Positions 1-6,487 of a stretch of DNA of 8,176 bases are shown here, piece after piece; positions within the stretch are counted from its first letter, which is position 1; the number at the start of each line of letters is the position of its first letter. Below the pieces are notes generated by a model that was not told where the DNA came from, searched no databases, and saw only the letters and a list, made by a program, of their open reading frames with translations. This DNA is from Brevundimonas sp. (lineage in GTDB: Bacteria; Pseudomonadota; Alphaproteobacteria; Caulobacterales; Caulobacteraceae), in the NCBI GenBank assembly GCA_024711185.1, contig JANJTI010000094.1, positions 1 through 8,176 of the forward strand, written 5' to 3'. Both the position numbers and the translations under genes were made by a program.

Positions 1-1109
1 CCGAAATGGTGCGGCAGGAGCTGGAGCCCCTGGGCTTCGAGGTGCGCTGGATCGACATGGGCGAGACCGGTCGCGCCGGGCATCTGGTCGCCGCCCATCC
101 GGGCCCGGGCCGCAACGTCCTGCTGATCGGCCACCTCGACACGGTCTTCGAGACCGACAGTCCCTTCCAGCGGTTCGTCCGGGACGGGGATCGCGCCACG
201 GGGCCGGGCATCGGCGACGACAAGGGCGGCGTGGTGGTGATCGTCGCCGCGCTCAGGGCCATGCAGGCGGCGGGAATGCTGGGCGAAGCCAACGTGACCG
301 TCGTCCTCACCGGCGACGAGGAACGGCCGGGATCGCCGCTGTCGGTCGCGCGACGGGACCTGATCGCAGCCGGGCGCGCCGCCGACTATGCGCTGGAGTT
401 CGAGAACCTGGCCGTGGAGGACGGGCGGGATTTCGGCACGGTCGCACGCCGCAGCTCCTCGACCTGGACGCTGACGACCAGCGGCCGCACCGGCCACTCC
501 AGCGGCGTGTTCAACGACGCCCTCGGCTACGGCGCGATCTACGAGATGGCCCGCATTCTCGACGCCTTTCGTCGCGAGCTGCCCGAACCGAACCTGACCT
601 ACAACGTCGGCGTGATGGCGGGCGGCACGCCGGCCGCGATCGACGCGGCGGGCTTCCGCGTCACCGCCTCGGGCAAGACCAACATCGGGCCCGACCCCGC
701 CAGCGCCCGCGGCGAGCGGCGCCCCCCGACCCCCGCGCCGGACGCGCGCGCCCGCGCCCGGATGGCGGCCATCGTCGACGAGCACCTGCCGCGCACCGAC
801 GCCGAACTGGTCTTTGCGGACGACGGCTATCCGCCGATGGCCCCCGGCGAGGGAAGCCGCGACCTGCTGGCGCGGCTGAATGCGGTCAACCGTGACCTCG
901 GCCTGCCGGAGATGGCGGAGTACGACCCGGCCCGCCGCGGCGCCGCCGACAGCGGCTTCGTGGCGGCGGACGTCCCCACCCTCGCCGGGCTGGGCGTGGC
1001 CGGCGGCGGGGCCCACGCGGAAGGGGAATGGGCCGACCTCGACAGTCTGGTGCGGCAGTCGCAGCGCGCGGCGGTGCTGATCACCCGGCTCAGCCTGGGC
1101 CGTGAGTGA
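1..1109 (+). CDS. M20-family zinc metallopeptidase (glutamate carboxypeptidase-like), 5' end outside window
   Basis: Probable di-zinc exo/aminoacylpeptidase of the M20 family, nearest in style to carboxypeptidase G2-like proteins. The frame is open to the left edge (first full codon at 3-5). The ATG at 6 begins inside a helix that normally sits well within the catalytic domain, so the true start is upstream and any signal peptide is not visible. Counting from that Met: the first metal motif IGHLDT gives H43 and D45; [10 protein letters not shown] gives the bridging D71; TGDEE gives the catalytic/metal pair E105-E106; E131 may be the next ligand; GRTGHSSG (H164) lies in the dimerisation domain; GGGAH supplies the last ligand, H337. 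The metal set therefore looks intact. Around residues 232-246 the Pro/Arg-rich run [14 protein letters not shown] replaces a stretch that is usually more hydrophobic in relatives. Family is secure; substrate is unknown. The stop is followed after 44 bp by folE on the same strand, without obvious functional linkage. Confidence 0.9.
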   Translation, partial: EMVRQELEPLGFEVRWIDMGETGRAGHLVAAHPGPGRNVLLIGHLDTVFETDSPFQRFVRDGDRATGPGIGDDKGGVVVIVAALRAMQAAGMLGEANVTVVLTGDEERPGSPLSVARRDLIAAGRAADYALEFENLAVEDGRDFGTVARRSSSTWTLTTSGRTGHSSGVFNDALGYGAIYEMARILDAFRRELPEPNLTYNVGVMAGGTPAAIDAAGFRVTASGKTNIGPDPASARGERRPPTPAPDARARARMAAIVDEHLPRTDAELVFADDGYPPMAPGEGSRDLLARLNAVNRDLGLPEMAEYDPARRGAADSGFVAADVPTLAGLGVAGGGAHAEGEWADLDSLVRQSQRAAVLITRLSLGRE

Positions 1110-1153
1110 ATCCCGGGGTGGAACTTCCACGCCGGACGCGGTCTAAGGCGGAC

Positions 1154-1729
1154 ATGACCGACGCAACCGTCTCCCAGGCCGAAGCCGAAGCCGCCGTCCG
1201 CACCCTGCTGCGCTGGGCCGGCGACGACCCCGACCGCGAAGGCCTGCTGGAGACTCCGGCGCGGGTGGCGCGCAGCTACCGGGAACTGTTCGCCGGCTAC
1301 GAGGGCGACCCCAGGGCCTATCTGGAGAAGACCTTCGAGGAGGTCGGCGGCTACGACGAGCTGGTTGTCCTGAAGGACATCCGTTTCGTCAGCTTCTGCG
1401 AGCATCACATGCTGCCTGTCGTGGGCCGCGCCCACGTCGGATACCTGCCGACCGATCGGGTGGTCGGCATCTCCAAGCTGGCGCGGGTGGTGCACGGCTT
1501 CGCTCGCCGCCTGCAGATCCAGGAGAAGATGACGTCGGAGATCGCCACCGCCATCCACGAGGTCTTGCGGCCACAGGGCGTCGGCGTGGTCGTCGAGGCG
1601 GAGCACAGCTGCATGACCCTGAGGGGCGTCAACACGGCCGGCGCCAGCCTGTCGACCAGCTGCCTGATGGGCGTGATCCGCGACGATCCGCGCACACGCG
1701 AGGAGTTCCTGCGGCTGGTGCGGGGGTAG
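1154..1729 (+). CDS. folE: GTP cyclohydrolase I (FolE)
   Basis: Cytosolic enzyme converting GTP to 7,8-dihydroneopterin triphosphate, the first step of tetrahydrofolate/pterin synthesis. From the ATG at 1154 it is 191 residues, a normal length for bacterial type I enzymes. The zinc ligands are visible: C82 and H85 in FCEHHMLP, and C153 in [11 protein letters not shown]. The spacing of 71 residues between the two cysteines equals that in E. coli FolE (C110, C181). The core segments GISKLARVV and LQIQEKM and the C-terminal EEFL are also typical. The start at 1154 is preceded by AAGG at 1145-1148 with a 5-base spacer. A GTG at 1106 is in frame and overlaps the stop of the upstream peptidase gene, but it would add 16 residues unlike any FolE N-terminus. 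The reading frame is undamaged. Confidence 0.96.
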   Translation: MTDATVSQAEAEAAVRTLLRWAGDDPDREGLLETPARVARSYRELFAGYEGDPRAYLEKTFEEVGGYDELVVLKDIRFVSFCEHHMLPVVGRAHVGYLPTDRVVGISKLARVVHGFARRLQIQEKMTSEIATAIHEVLRPQGVGVVVEAEHSCMTLRGVNTAGASLSTSCLMGVIRDDPRTREEFLRLVRG

Positions 1730-1763
1730 ATCGGGTCGCAGACGGCCCGGTCCTTGCGGGATC

Positions 1764-1781
1764 GCCTCAAAGGAGGCTTTT
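1764..1781 (+). promoter_or_regulatory. Small hairpin plus T-run covering the acyltransferase ribosome-binding site
   Basis: GCCTC (1764-1768), loop AAAG, GAGGC (1773-1777), then TTTT (1778-1781). The Shine-Dalgarno AAGGAGG (1770-1776) of the next gene, 8 bases before its ATG, is split between loop and right arm. The structure could be a weak intrinsic terminator after folE, or could partly hide the ribosome-binding site. A 5-bp stem is short, so a chance occurrence is quite possible. The inverted repeat and the T-run are seen; the regulatory role is inferred. Confidence 0.35.
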
Positions 1782-1784
1782 CCG

Positions 1785-2933
1785 ATGGCCTGGACACCGA
1801 TTTCGACCCGGAATGAGACAGCGCCCATCGTGCGCGGCGGCTGGCTGGACGCGCTGCGTTTCATCGTGGCCGGTCTGATCATCCTGCACCACTTCCAGGG
1901 CGCCGGGCCGCTGGCGCTGGCCGAACACATCCATCCGGTGTTCGAGCGCGGCGGATTCCTGCTGACCAACTTCTTCCTGATCGACAGCGGCTATGTGCTG
2001 ATGCGGGTCTACGGCGCCCAGGTCGCCGGGGGCCGGATGTCGGCGGGCGACTTCTTCCTCAAGCGCTACCTGCGCGTCGTGCCGGCCCACCTGATGATGG
2101 GGCTGGCGCTCGTCGTGCTGGTGATCGGCGGCGGAGCCCTGGGCTTCGCGCCGCGCGCGCCCGAGTGGTTCCGCTGGGACCAGCTGGCGGCGCAGCTGAC
2201 CCTGACGCAGGCCTATGGCGTGCCCGGCGGCTACGGCTGGAACGCCCCGAGCTGGTCGATCTCCGCCCTGATCGGCTGCTACCTCGCCTTCCCGTGGCTG
2301 TTGCGCACCCTCACGCGGCTGGGGCCATGGAGCACGCTGGGCCTCGGCCTCGGCGTTTACCTCCTGGCCAACCAGATGACTTGGGCCCTGCTCGGCTATC
2401 CCGTCTACCAGATGCCGCTGGGCTTCGGCTTCTTCCGCGCCCTGCCGCTGTTCTTCCTCGGCATGGCGCTGGCGTGGTTCGCCCAGAAGGTCTGGATCGC
2501 CCCGCGGCTGGCGAGTCGGGCCGGAATCGGCGCGGCCCTTCTGCTGGCATTCGTGCAGTTCTTCGACAAGCACGCCCTGGTCTCGCTGGCCTGCATCTCG
2601 GTCGTCATCCTCGCGGCCGGCGCCGTGCCGACGCCGCGGCCGTCGCGGTGGGTGGAGAAGGCCGCGCAGGTCAGCTTCTCCATGTTCATCACCAACGAGG
2701 TGGTGCGCATCGCCTGGTTCGGCGTGGCCAACGTCGCCATCGCCCGGTTCGCCTTGCCGGTCTCCGCCCAGTGGGCGATCTGGGCGGCGGGGGTGGCTGC
2801 CGCCTTCCTGTTCGCCTGGCTGTTCCATGTCACCGTCGACCAGCCGATCCAGGACCGCATCCGCAGCTGGCTGAAGGGCCGGCGGGCTCGCAGGGCACCG
2901 GTCCTTCAGCCGGTGGTCTCGCTGGAAGGCTGA
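1785..2933 (+). CDS. Acyltransferase family 3 membrane protein (OafA/YrhL-like)
   Basis: Integral inner-membrane acyltransferase, 382 residues, of the family that typically O-acetylates or otherwise acylates surface polysaccharides, lipids or small molecules. Evidence: the N-terminal signature WLDALRFIVAGLIILHHF with R25 and H36 (the R-x10-H arrangement known from OafA), the second motif FFLKRYLRVVP (residues 90-100), PSWSIS at 155-160, and about nine to ten hydrophobic segments spaced to near residue 350. The C-terminal tail (residues 353-382) is Arg-rich and probably cytoplasmic. The ATG at 1785 has a strong ribosome-binding site, AAGGAGG, 8 bases upstream. In many relatives WS(I/L)S is followed by an acidic residue; here the run is WSISALIGCY, with L162 where that Glu usually sits. 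Acceptor and acyl donor cannot be read from the sequence. It follows folE by 55 bp and converges on the amidohydrolase gene, with 6 bp between stops. Confidence 0.88.
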   Translation: MAWTPISTRNETAPIVRGGWLDALRFIVAGLIILHHFQGAGPLALAEHIHPVFERGGFLLTNFFLIDSGYVLMRVYGAQVAGGRMSAGDFFLKRYLRVVPAHLMMGLALVVLVIGGGALGFAPRAPEWFRWDQLAAQLTLTQAYGVPGGYGWNAPSWSISALIGCYLAFPWLLRTLTRLGPWSTLGLGLGVYLLANQMTWALLGYPVYQMPLGFGFFRALPLFFLGMALAWFAQKVWIAPRLASRAGIGAALLLAFVQFFDKHALVSLACISVVILAAGAVPTPRPSRWVEKAAQVSFSMFITNEVVRIAWFGVANVAIARFALPVSAQWAIWAAGVAAAFLFAWLFHVTVDQPIQDRIRSWLKGRRARRAPVLQPVVSLEG

Positions 2934-2945
2934 CTCCGGTCAGCC
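2928..2945. terminator. Candidate bidirectional hairpin at a convergent gene junction
   Basis: GGCTGAC (2928-2934), loop TCCG, GTCAGCC (2939-2945): a perfect 7-bp inverted repeat with a 4-base loop. The acyltransferase stop (2931-2933) lies in one arm and the amidohydrolase stop (2940-2942, complement strand) in the other. On the + strand transcript the loop is C(UCCG)G, which fits the very stable UNCG tetraloop class. Neither side has a T-run, so it is not a textbook intrinsic terminator; it could protect 3' ends or assist Rho-dependent ending. Confidence 0.45.
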
Positions 2946-4262
2946 GCCGCAGACCTCCGGCGATCCGGCCTCGATTCGCCCGGCCTTCATGACCAGGCGC
3001 GGCGCGCGAAGCGGCGCCAGGCCCTGCGTCGGATCGCCCCCGACCGCCACAAGATCGGCCCAGGCCTGCGGCCGGAGCACGCCGAGGCCGTCGTCGCCGA
3101 GCATGCGGCCCGCCTCCCAGGTGGCGCTCTGCAGCACCTCGGCGGGGGTCATTCCCGCATCGACATAAGCGTCGAGCACGCCCTGGGCGTTCGCGCCCCG
3201 TCCGCGCTCGTGGGGTCCGTAGGCGTCGGAGCCTGCCGCTATGCGGACTCCCAGCCGGCGGGCGCGGCGGATGCGGTCGCGGCTGCTTTCGAGATGGCGC
3301 TCCACCTCCTCGCGCGGCGGTCGCTGCGGCCAGCCGGCGGTGATCTCCAGCGCCCGCTCCAGCGACACGTCGGTGGGCACCAGCCAGACGCCCTTCTCCG
3401 CCATCAGGCGAAGGGTGTCGTCCGAGATCCGGTAGGCGTGCTCGATCGAGGTCACGCCCGCCTCGACCGCCTCGCGCACGGCCTCGTCGCCGGTGGCGTG
3501 GGCGGCCACGGGGATGCGGTGGCGACGGGCCTCGGCGACGATGGCGGCCATCTCCTCCGGCGACAGGCGGGTGCGCTGGGGGGTGGCCTCGGCGTAGATC
3601 TTGATCACCTCCGCCCCGCGGGCGATGGCCTCGCGGACCGCCGCGCGGGCATCCTCGACGCCGTTGACGATGCGGTACTCGCTGGCGACCAGGTGGTGCG
3701 GGTCATGCGGCTGGGGCTCCAGTTGTCCGCCCGCGGGGGCGAGCCCGGGCCCGGAGCCGTAGATGCGGGGCCCGGGCACCGAGCCGGCGCGGATGCCCTG
3801 CTCCAGCATCAGGTCGAGGAAACGGCCGGAGTTGCCGAGATCACGGACGCTGGTGAAGCCGGCCTCGAGATATTCCCGCGAACGACGGGCGGCCGCGAGG
3901 CTGCGCACCACATCGCCCTGGATGGACTGGTCGCGGGCGGCGACGACGGAGAGATTTTCCGAGAAGCCCTCCTCGAGAAGCAGATGTGTGTGCCCGTCGA
4001 TCAGGCCGGGAATGACCGAGCAGCGCGACAGGTCGACGACGGTCGCCCCCTCGGGCAAGGCGAGGCCCTGCCCCACCTCCGCGATGCGTCGCCCGCGGAC
4101 CAGGATATCGCGCGCCCCGACCATACGCCCCGCCTCGGAGTCGAACAGGTTCCCGGCGCGGACAAGGGTCACGGGCTGCGGCGCCGGCTGGGCGAGGGCG
4201 ACGGCGGGCGCGCAGGCGGCGACCAGGGCGGCGGCGCAGGCGGCGAGGGAGAGACGGGTCAT
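2940..4262 (-). CDS. Exported amidohydrolase (imidazolonepropionase/Xaa-Arg dipeptidase-like)
   Basis: Metal-dependent hydrolase of the amidohydrolase superfamily, 440 residues, with an export signal (MTRLSLAACAAALVAACAP, then VALAQ; likely cleavage near residue 25). It probably acts in the periplasm. After a small N-terminal beta-sandwich, the TIM-barrel metal motifs are in order: DGHTH (H91, H93), VIKIYAE with K221 as the probable carboxylated lysine, AAHATG (H255), SIEHAY (H275) and AAGSDAYGP (D346). The C-terminal LGVLRPQAWADLVAV and VMKAGR closing strands are typical. The K-H-H-D set matches the subgroup containing imidazolonepropionase-like proteins, prolidases and Xaa-Arg/Lys carboxypeptidases, some of which were characterised from Caulobacter; substrate is inferred only. 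VAAC at residues 14-17 resembles a lipobox, so a lipoprotein is an alternative. The ATG has GGAG 5 bases upstream. The gene diverges from the oxygenase gene at 4379. Confidence 0.9.
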   Translation of the reverse strand: MTRLSLAACAAALVAACAPAVALAQPAPQPVTLVRAGNLFDSEAGRMVGARDILVRGRRIAEVGQGLALPEGATVVDLSRCSVIPGLIDGHTHLLLEEGFSENLSVVAARDQSIQGDVVRSLAAARRSREYLEAGFTSVRDLGNSGRFLDLMLEQGIRAGSVPGPRIYGSGPGLAPAGGQLEPQPHDPHHLVASEYRIVNGVEDARAAVREAIARGAEVIKIYAEATPQRTRLSPEEMAAIVAEARRHRIPVAAHATGDEAVREAVEAGVTSIEHAYRISDDTLRLMAEKGVWLVPTDVSLERALEITAGWPQRPPREEVERHLESSRDRIRRARRLGVRIAAGSDAYGPHERGRGANAQGVLDAYVDAGMTPAEVLQSATWEAGRMLGDDGLGVLRPQAWADLVAVGGDPTQGLAPLRAPRLVMKAGRIEAGSPEVCGG

Positions 4263-4342
4263 GGAGGCTCCGGTGTTTGCGGCAGGAAGAGGCGGCGACC
4301 AGCGGAGGCGGATGCGCGCCGCCGGATGAAATCGCGGTAAGC

Positions 4343-4372
4343 TTGGCGAGGACGGTCGCGCAGACGTAGAAC
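4343..4372 (+). promoter_or_regulatory. Candidate promoter for the oxygenase gene, possibly leaderless
   Basis: TTGGCGA (4343-4349) resembles the Caulobacter housekeeping -35 element TTGACGS, and CGTAGAAC (4365-4372) matches the TANAWC core of its -10 element (GCTANAWC), with a 15-base spacer. Initiation 6-7 bases beyond 4372 would fall on or next to the GTG at 4379. Element resemblance is seen; activity is inferred, and the spacer is slightly longer than I remember as typical. Confidence 0.35.
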
Positions 4373-4378
4373 CGGGCT

Positions 4379-5233
4379 GTGACCATCCCTTCTCCAGCTC
4401 CCGACCCGGACGCCCTTCGCCGCGCCGCGGATGCCGGCGACGGCGCGGCCGCGCACCGGCTGGCGGTCCTGACTGCCATGGGCCTCGGCCTCCCGCAGGA
4501 CTGGGGCGCGGCGCTAGAGTTGCTGGCGCGAGCGGCGGCGCTGGACTTTGAGCCGGCCGCCGAGGAGTTGACGCTGCTGCGCGGGGCGGACGGTCGGACA
4601 GACTTGCACCGCTGGCTGACCTCCCCGCCGCCCCGTCCCATCGTCACGGACGGCCCCGCCATCCTGTCGATCGGGCAATTCCTGCCGGCGGCGGTCTGCG
4701 ATCACCTGTGGCGGCGCGCGGCGGTGCGAATTTCGCCGGCGCTGGTCTACGATCCGACGACGGGCCAGGGTCGCCGCGATCCCGTGCGCAGCAACGACGC
4801 GGCCCGTTTCGAGCTGCCGCAGATGGATGTGCTTCTGGCGTTGGTGCGGGAGCGGATCGCCCGGGTGGCGGGGCTGCCGGTCGCCGGGCTGGAATGGACC
4901 CAGGTGCTGCGCTACGCCGCGGGGCAGAGCTTCGACTGGCACGTCGACTGGCTGGACCCGGCCAATCCGGCCTACGCCGAGGATCTGAGGCGGCGCGGCC
5001 AGCGCATCGCCACCTGCCTGGTCTACCTCAACGACGACTACGAGGGCGGGGAGACGGCGTTCGAGGCCGGCGCGCTGCGCTGGCGTGGCCGCAAGGGCGA
5101 CGCCCTGCTGTGGGCCAACACCCTTCCGGACGGGACGGTCGACCGACGCACCCGCCACGCCGGCCTGCCGCCGACGCTGGGCGAGAAGCGGGTGCTGTCG
5201 CAGTGGCTCAGGGGGCGGGCGCCTCAGCCCTGA
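4379..5233 (+). CDS. 2-oxoglutarate/Fe(II) oxygenase, prolyl 4-hydroxylase type, with Sel1-like N-terminus
   Basis: Soluble non-haem iron dioxygenase, 284 residues, predicted to hydroxylate a protein or small-molecule substrate using 2-oxoglutarate and O2. The double-stranded beta-helix carries the facial triad: H188 and D190 in FDWHVDWLD and H260 in TRHAG. K270 in GEKRVLSQWL is the expected 2-oxoglutarate carboxylate anchor. YLNDDYEGGETAF (216-228) is characteristic of the P4H group. Residues 11-65 resemble one to one-and-a-half Sel1/TPR-like helical repeats (AADAGDGAAAHRLA, then G-L-PQDW, then ALELLARAA), a likely protein-contact module. No signal peptide or membrane segment is visible. The GTG start has no convincing Shine-Dalgarno sequence; it is preferred because the helical repeat begins immediately after it. 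The gene converges on fliE, with 10 bp between stops. Family is certain; substrate is unknown. Confidence 0.9.
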   Translation: MTIPSPAPDPDALRRAADAGDGAAAHRLAVLTAMGLGLPQDWGAALELLARAAALDFEPAAEELTLLRGADGRTDLHRWLTSPPPRPIVTDGPAILSIGQFLPAAVCDHLWRRAAVRISPALVYDPTTGQGRRDPVRSNDAARFELPQMDVLLALVRERIARVAGLPVAGLEWTQVLRYAAGQSFDWHVDWLDPANPAYAEDLRRRGQRIATCLVYLNDDYEGGETAFEAGALRWRGRKGDALLWANTLPDGTVDRRTRHAGLPPTLGEKRVLSQWLRGRAPQP

Positions 5234-5243
5234 AGGCGCGCCG

Positions 5244-5543
5244 TCAGATCGGCATCCGCATGATTTCCTGGTAGGCCGAGATGACCTGGTCGCGGACAGC
5301 CATCACGGTCTCCAGCGAGGCCTCCGCCGAGGAGACGGCGGTGACGACGTCGATCAGGCTGCCTTGCCCCTGCACGGCGGACGCCATCTGCGTCTCGGCG
5401 GCGCGCGAGGCCTGGGTCATGTCGCCCATCACATTGGTGAGCAGCTCGGCGAAGCCGGACTGGGCCGCCGGCGCGGTCGGGGCGGTCGGCAGGGCGCCGC
5501 CCTGCACCGCCGCATATGCCTTGGCCGCCAGCAAGGGGTTCAT
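5244..5543 (-). CDS. fliE: Flagellar hook-basal body protein FliE
   Basis: Small periplasmic protein, 99 residues, that links the MS ring (FliF) to the proximal rod and is exported by the flagellar type III system without a cleaved signal. The C-terminal half, SLIDVVTAVSSAEASLETVM then VRDQVISAYQEIMRMPI, is the diagnostic FliE ending; the N-terminus (NPLLAAKAYAAVQ) and an Ala/Pro/Thr linker at about 18-28 are less conserved. It is the last gene of the leftward flgB-flgC-fliE operon: its ATG lies 9 bases after the flgC stop, and AGGA overlapping that TAG serves as ribosome-binding site, suggesting coupled translation. Length is normal. The downstream neighbour converges on it with 10 bp between stops. 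Confidence 0.95.
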   Translation of the reverse strand: MNPLLAAKAYAAVQGGALPTAPTAPAAQSGFAELLTNVMGDMTQASRAAETQMASAVQGQGSLIDVVTAVSSAEASLETVMAVRDQVISAYQEIMRMPI

Positions 5544-5552
5544 GGCTCAGTC

Positions 5553-5972
5553 CTAATTCTTCAGCAGGTCGAGGGTGCGGTTCTCCATCGACCGCGCCGT
5601 CTCGATGACGTTGAGGTTGGCCTCGTAGGCCCGCTGGGCCTCGCGCATGTCCATCGCCTCGACGAGGGTGTCGACGTTCGGACGCAGGACGTAGCCCTCG
5701 GCGTTGGCGGCGGGGTGGGACGGGTCGTACTCGGACCGGAAGTCGCGCTGGTCCGGGCGGACCTCGGCGAGCGTGACGCCCGTGACGCCATCGATCTCGC
5801 GCGCCTGGAAGACCGGGACCTGCCGGCGATAGGGCTCCCCCCCGGCCACCTGCGCCGTCGACTGGGCGTTGGCGATATTCTCGGCGATGATGCGCATGCG
5901 CGACTGCTGCGCCTTGAGGGCGCTGGCGGCCACGGCCATGGCGTTGTTCCGGGGCGGGACGGGATCGGGCAT
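5553..5972 (-). CDS. flgC: Flagellar proximal rod protein FlgC
   Basis: Component of the proximal rod of the basal body, secreted through the flagellar type III apparatus; 139 residues, normal length. Signature regions: the N-terminal helix with ENIANAQST (31-39), the rod-protein motif shared with FlgB, FlgF and FlgG; GGEPYRRQVPVF (44-55); the FlgC-specific DPSHPAANAEGYVLRPNV (83-100); and the C-terminal helix MREAQRAYEANLNVIE ending in TLDLLKN. The ATG lies 17 bases after the flgB stop, with AGGGGAG as ribosome-binding site in that gap. It is the second gene of the leftward operon, between flgB and fliE, the usual order. Confidence 0.96.
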   Translation of the reverse strand: MPDPVPPRNNAMAVAASALKAQQSRMRIIAENIANAQSTAQVAGGEPYRRQVPVFQAREIDGVTGVTLAEVRPDQRDFRSEYDPSHPAANAEGYVLRPNVDTLVEAMDMREAQRAYEANLNVIETARSMENRTLDLLKN

Positions 5973-5989
5973 CGGCTACTCCCCTGCGG

Positions 5990-6394
5990 TCAGCGGCCCG
6001 GCGGGCGGGCGGCCATGCGCAGCATCTGCATGGACTTCTGGTAGAAGCCGATGGCGGCGTCGTAGGCCATGCGGCTCTCGGCCATCTTCAGCATCTGCTC
6101 CTCGACCACCACCGCGTTGCCGTCGAGGGTGGTCTCGGAATCCGGCGCCGCGACGGCGTCGAAGCGGGCGGGCTGCCCCGGCGGCGCGATGTGCATGGCG
6201 CTGGTCCGCGCCATGGTCAGCGGCCCTCCGCTGCGCATGGCGGCGGCGAAGTCGGCGGGCAGCTGCAGATCGCGGCCCACATAGCCGGGCGTGTCCGAGT
6301 TGGCGACGTTCTGGGCGATCACGCGCTGGCGCTCGTCGAGCCAGTTGAGGCGGCCCTTGATCTGGCCGAGCAGCGGCAGGTCGGCGAAGCCCAA
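5990..6394 (-). CDS. flgB: Flagellar proximal rod protein FlgB (TTG start proposed)
   Basis: Proximal rod subunit exported by the flagellar type III system. From a TTG at 6394 it is 134 residues, starting MGFADLPLLG, with the rod motif NVANSDTPGY at 29-38 and the C-terminal DGNAVVVEEQMLKMAESRMAYD followed by FYQKSMQMLR, all FlgB hallmarks. The TTG is preferred because GGAGGAG lies 6 bases upstream and because FlgB proteins normally begin about this far before the rod motif. An in-frame ATG at 6454 would give 154 residues, but its ATG is part of a TTAACCAT octamer in the presumed promoter and the 20 extra residues look unlike FlgB. It is the first gene of the flgB-flgC-fliE operon and diverges from fliO. 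Identity is certain; the start is an inference. Confidence 0.95.
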   Translation of the reverse strand: MGFADLPLLGQIKGRLNWLDERQRVIAQNVANSDTPGYVGRDLQLPADFAAAMRSGGPLTMARTSAMHIAPPGQPARFDAVAAPDSETTLDGNAVVVEEQMLKMAESRMAYDAAIGFYQKSMQMLRMAARPPGR

Positions 6395-6400
6395 CGACGT

Positions 6401-6407
6401 CTCCTCC
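6401..6407 (-). promoter_or_regulatory. Ribosome-binding site deciding the flgB start
   Basis: Read on the complement strand this is GGAGGAG, ending 6 bases before the TTG codon at 6394-6392. It is the best Shine-Dalgarno match near any candidate flgB start; the ATG at 6454 has none. Confidence 0.65.
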
Positions 6408-6456
6408 GGGCGCGGGTCGCCCACGGTTCGATGGGCAGAAACTGCCGCCTCCATGG

Positions 6457-6471
6457 TTAACGGGGGGTTAT
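6457..6471 (+). promoter_or_regulatory. CtrA-like site 1 (TTAA-N7-TTAT)
   Basis: TTAA (6457-6460), seven bases CGGGGGG, then TTAT (6468-6471): seven of eight half-site bases match the CtrA consensus TTAA-N7-TTAA. It lies about 70 bp before fliO, where a -35-overlapping activator site would be expected. No confident -10 was found. Confidence 0.55.
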
Positions 6472-6472
6472 C

Positions 6473-6487
6473 TCAACGCGGCGTTAA
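6473..6487 (-). promoter_or_regulatory. CtrA-like site 2 (TTAA-N7-TTGA on complement)
   Basis: On the complement strand TTAA (6487-6484), seven bases CGCCGCG, then TTGA (6476-6473): seven of eight half-site bases match. It begins one base after site 1 ends and faces flgB, so the two sites could seat regulators side by side. Confidence 0.5.

Noticed and set aside
1106..1153. In-frame GTG at 1106 as folE start, overlapping the peptidase stop
   Set aside because: It would add 16 residues unlike FolE; the ATG at 1154 has AAGG at good spacing and gives normal length.
827..1969. Long open frame on the complement strand (380 codons)
   Set aside because: It crosses the peptidase, folE and acyltransferase genes; low-complexity translation typical of antisense frames in GC-rich DNA.
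1767..2828. Long open frame on the complement strand (353 codons)
   Set aside because: Antisense to the acyltransferase; translation is a Gln/Arg/Gly/His-rich run without domain features.
2165..2992. Second + strand frame of 275 codons inside the acyltransferase gene
   Set aside because: Alternative frame of a recognised gene, with Pro/Arg/Gly-rich composition and no motif.
3210..4340. Long open frame on the + strand (376 codons)
   Set aside because: Antisense to the amidohydrolase, whose metal motifs and signal peptide are clear.
5085..6044. Long open frame on the + strand (319 codons)
   Set aside because: Lies across fliE, flgC and part of flgB in antisense; Gly/His/Arg-rich with no recognisable motif.
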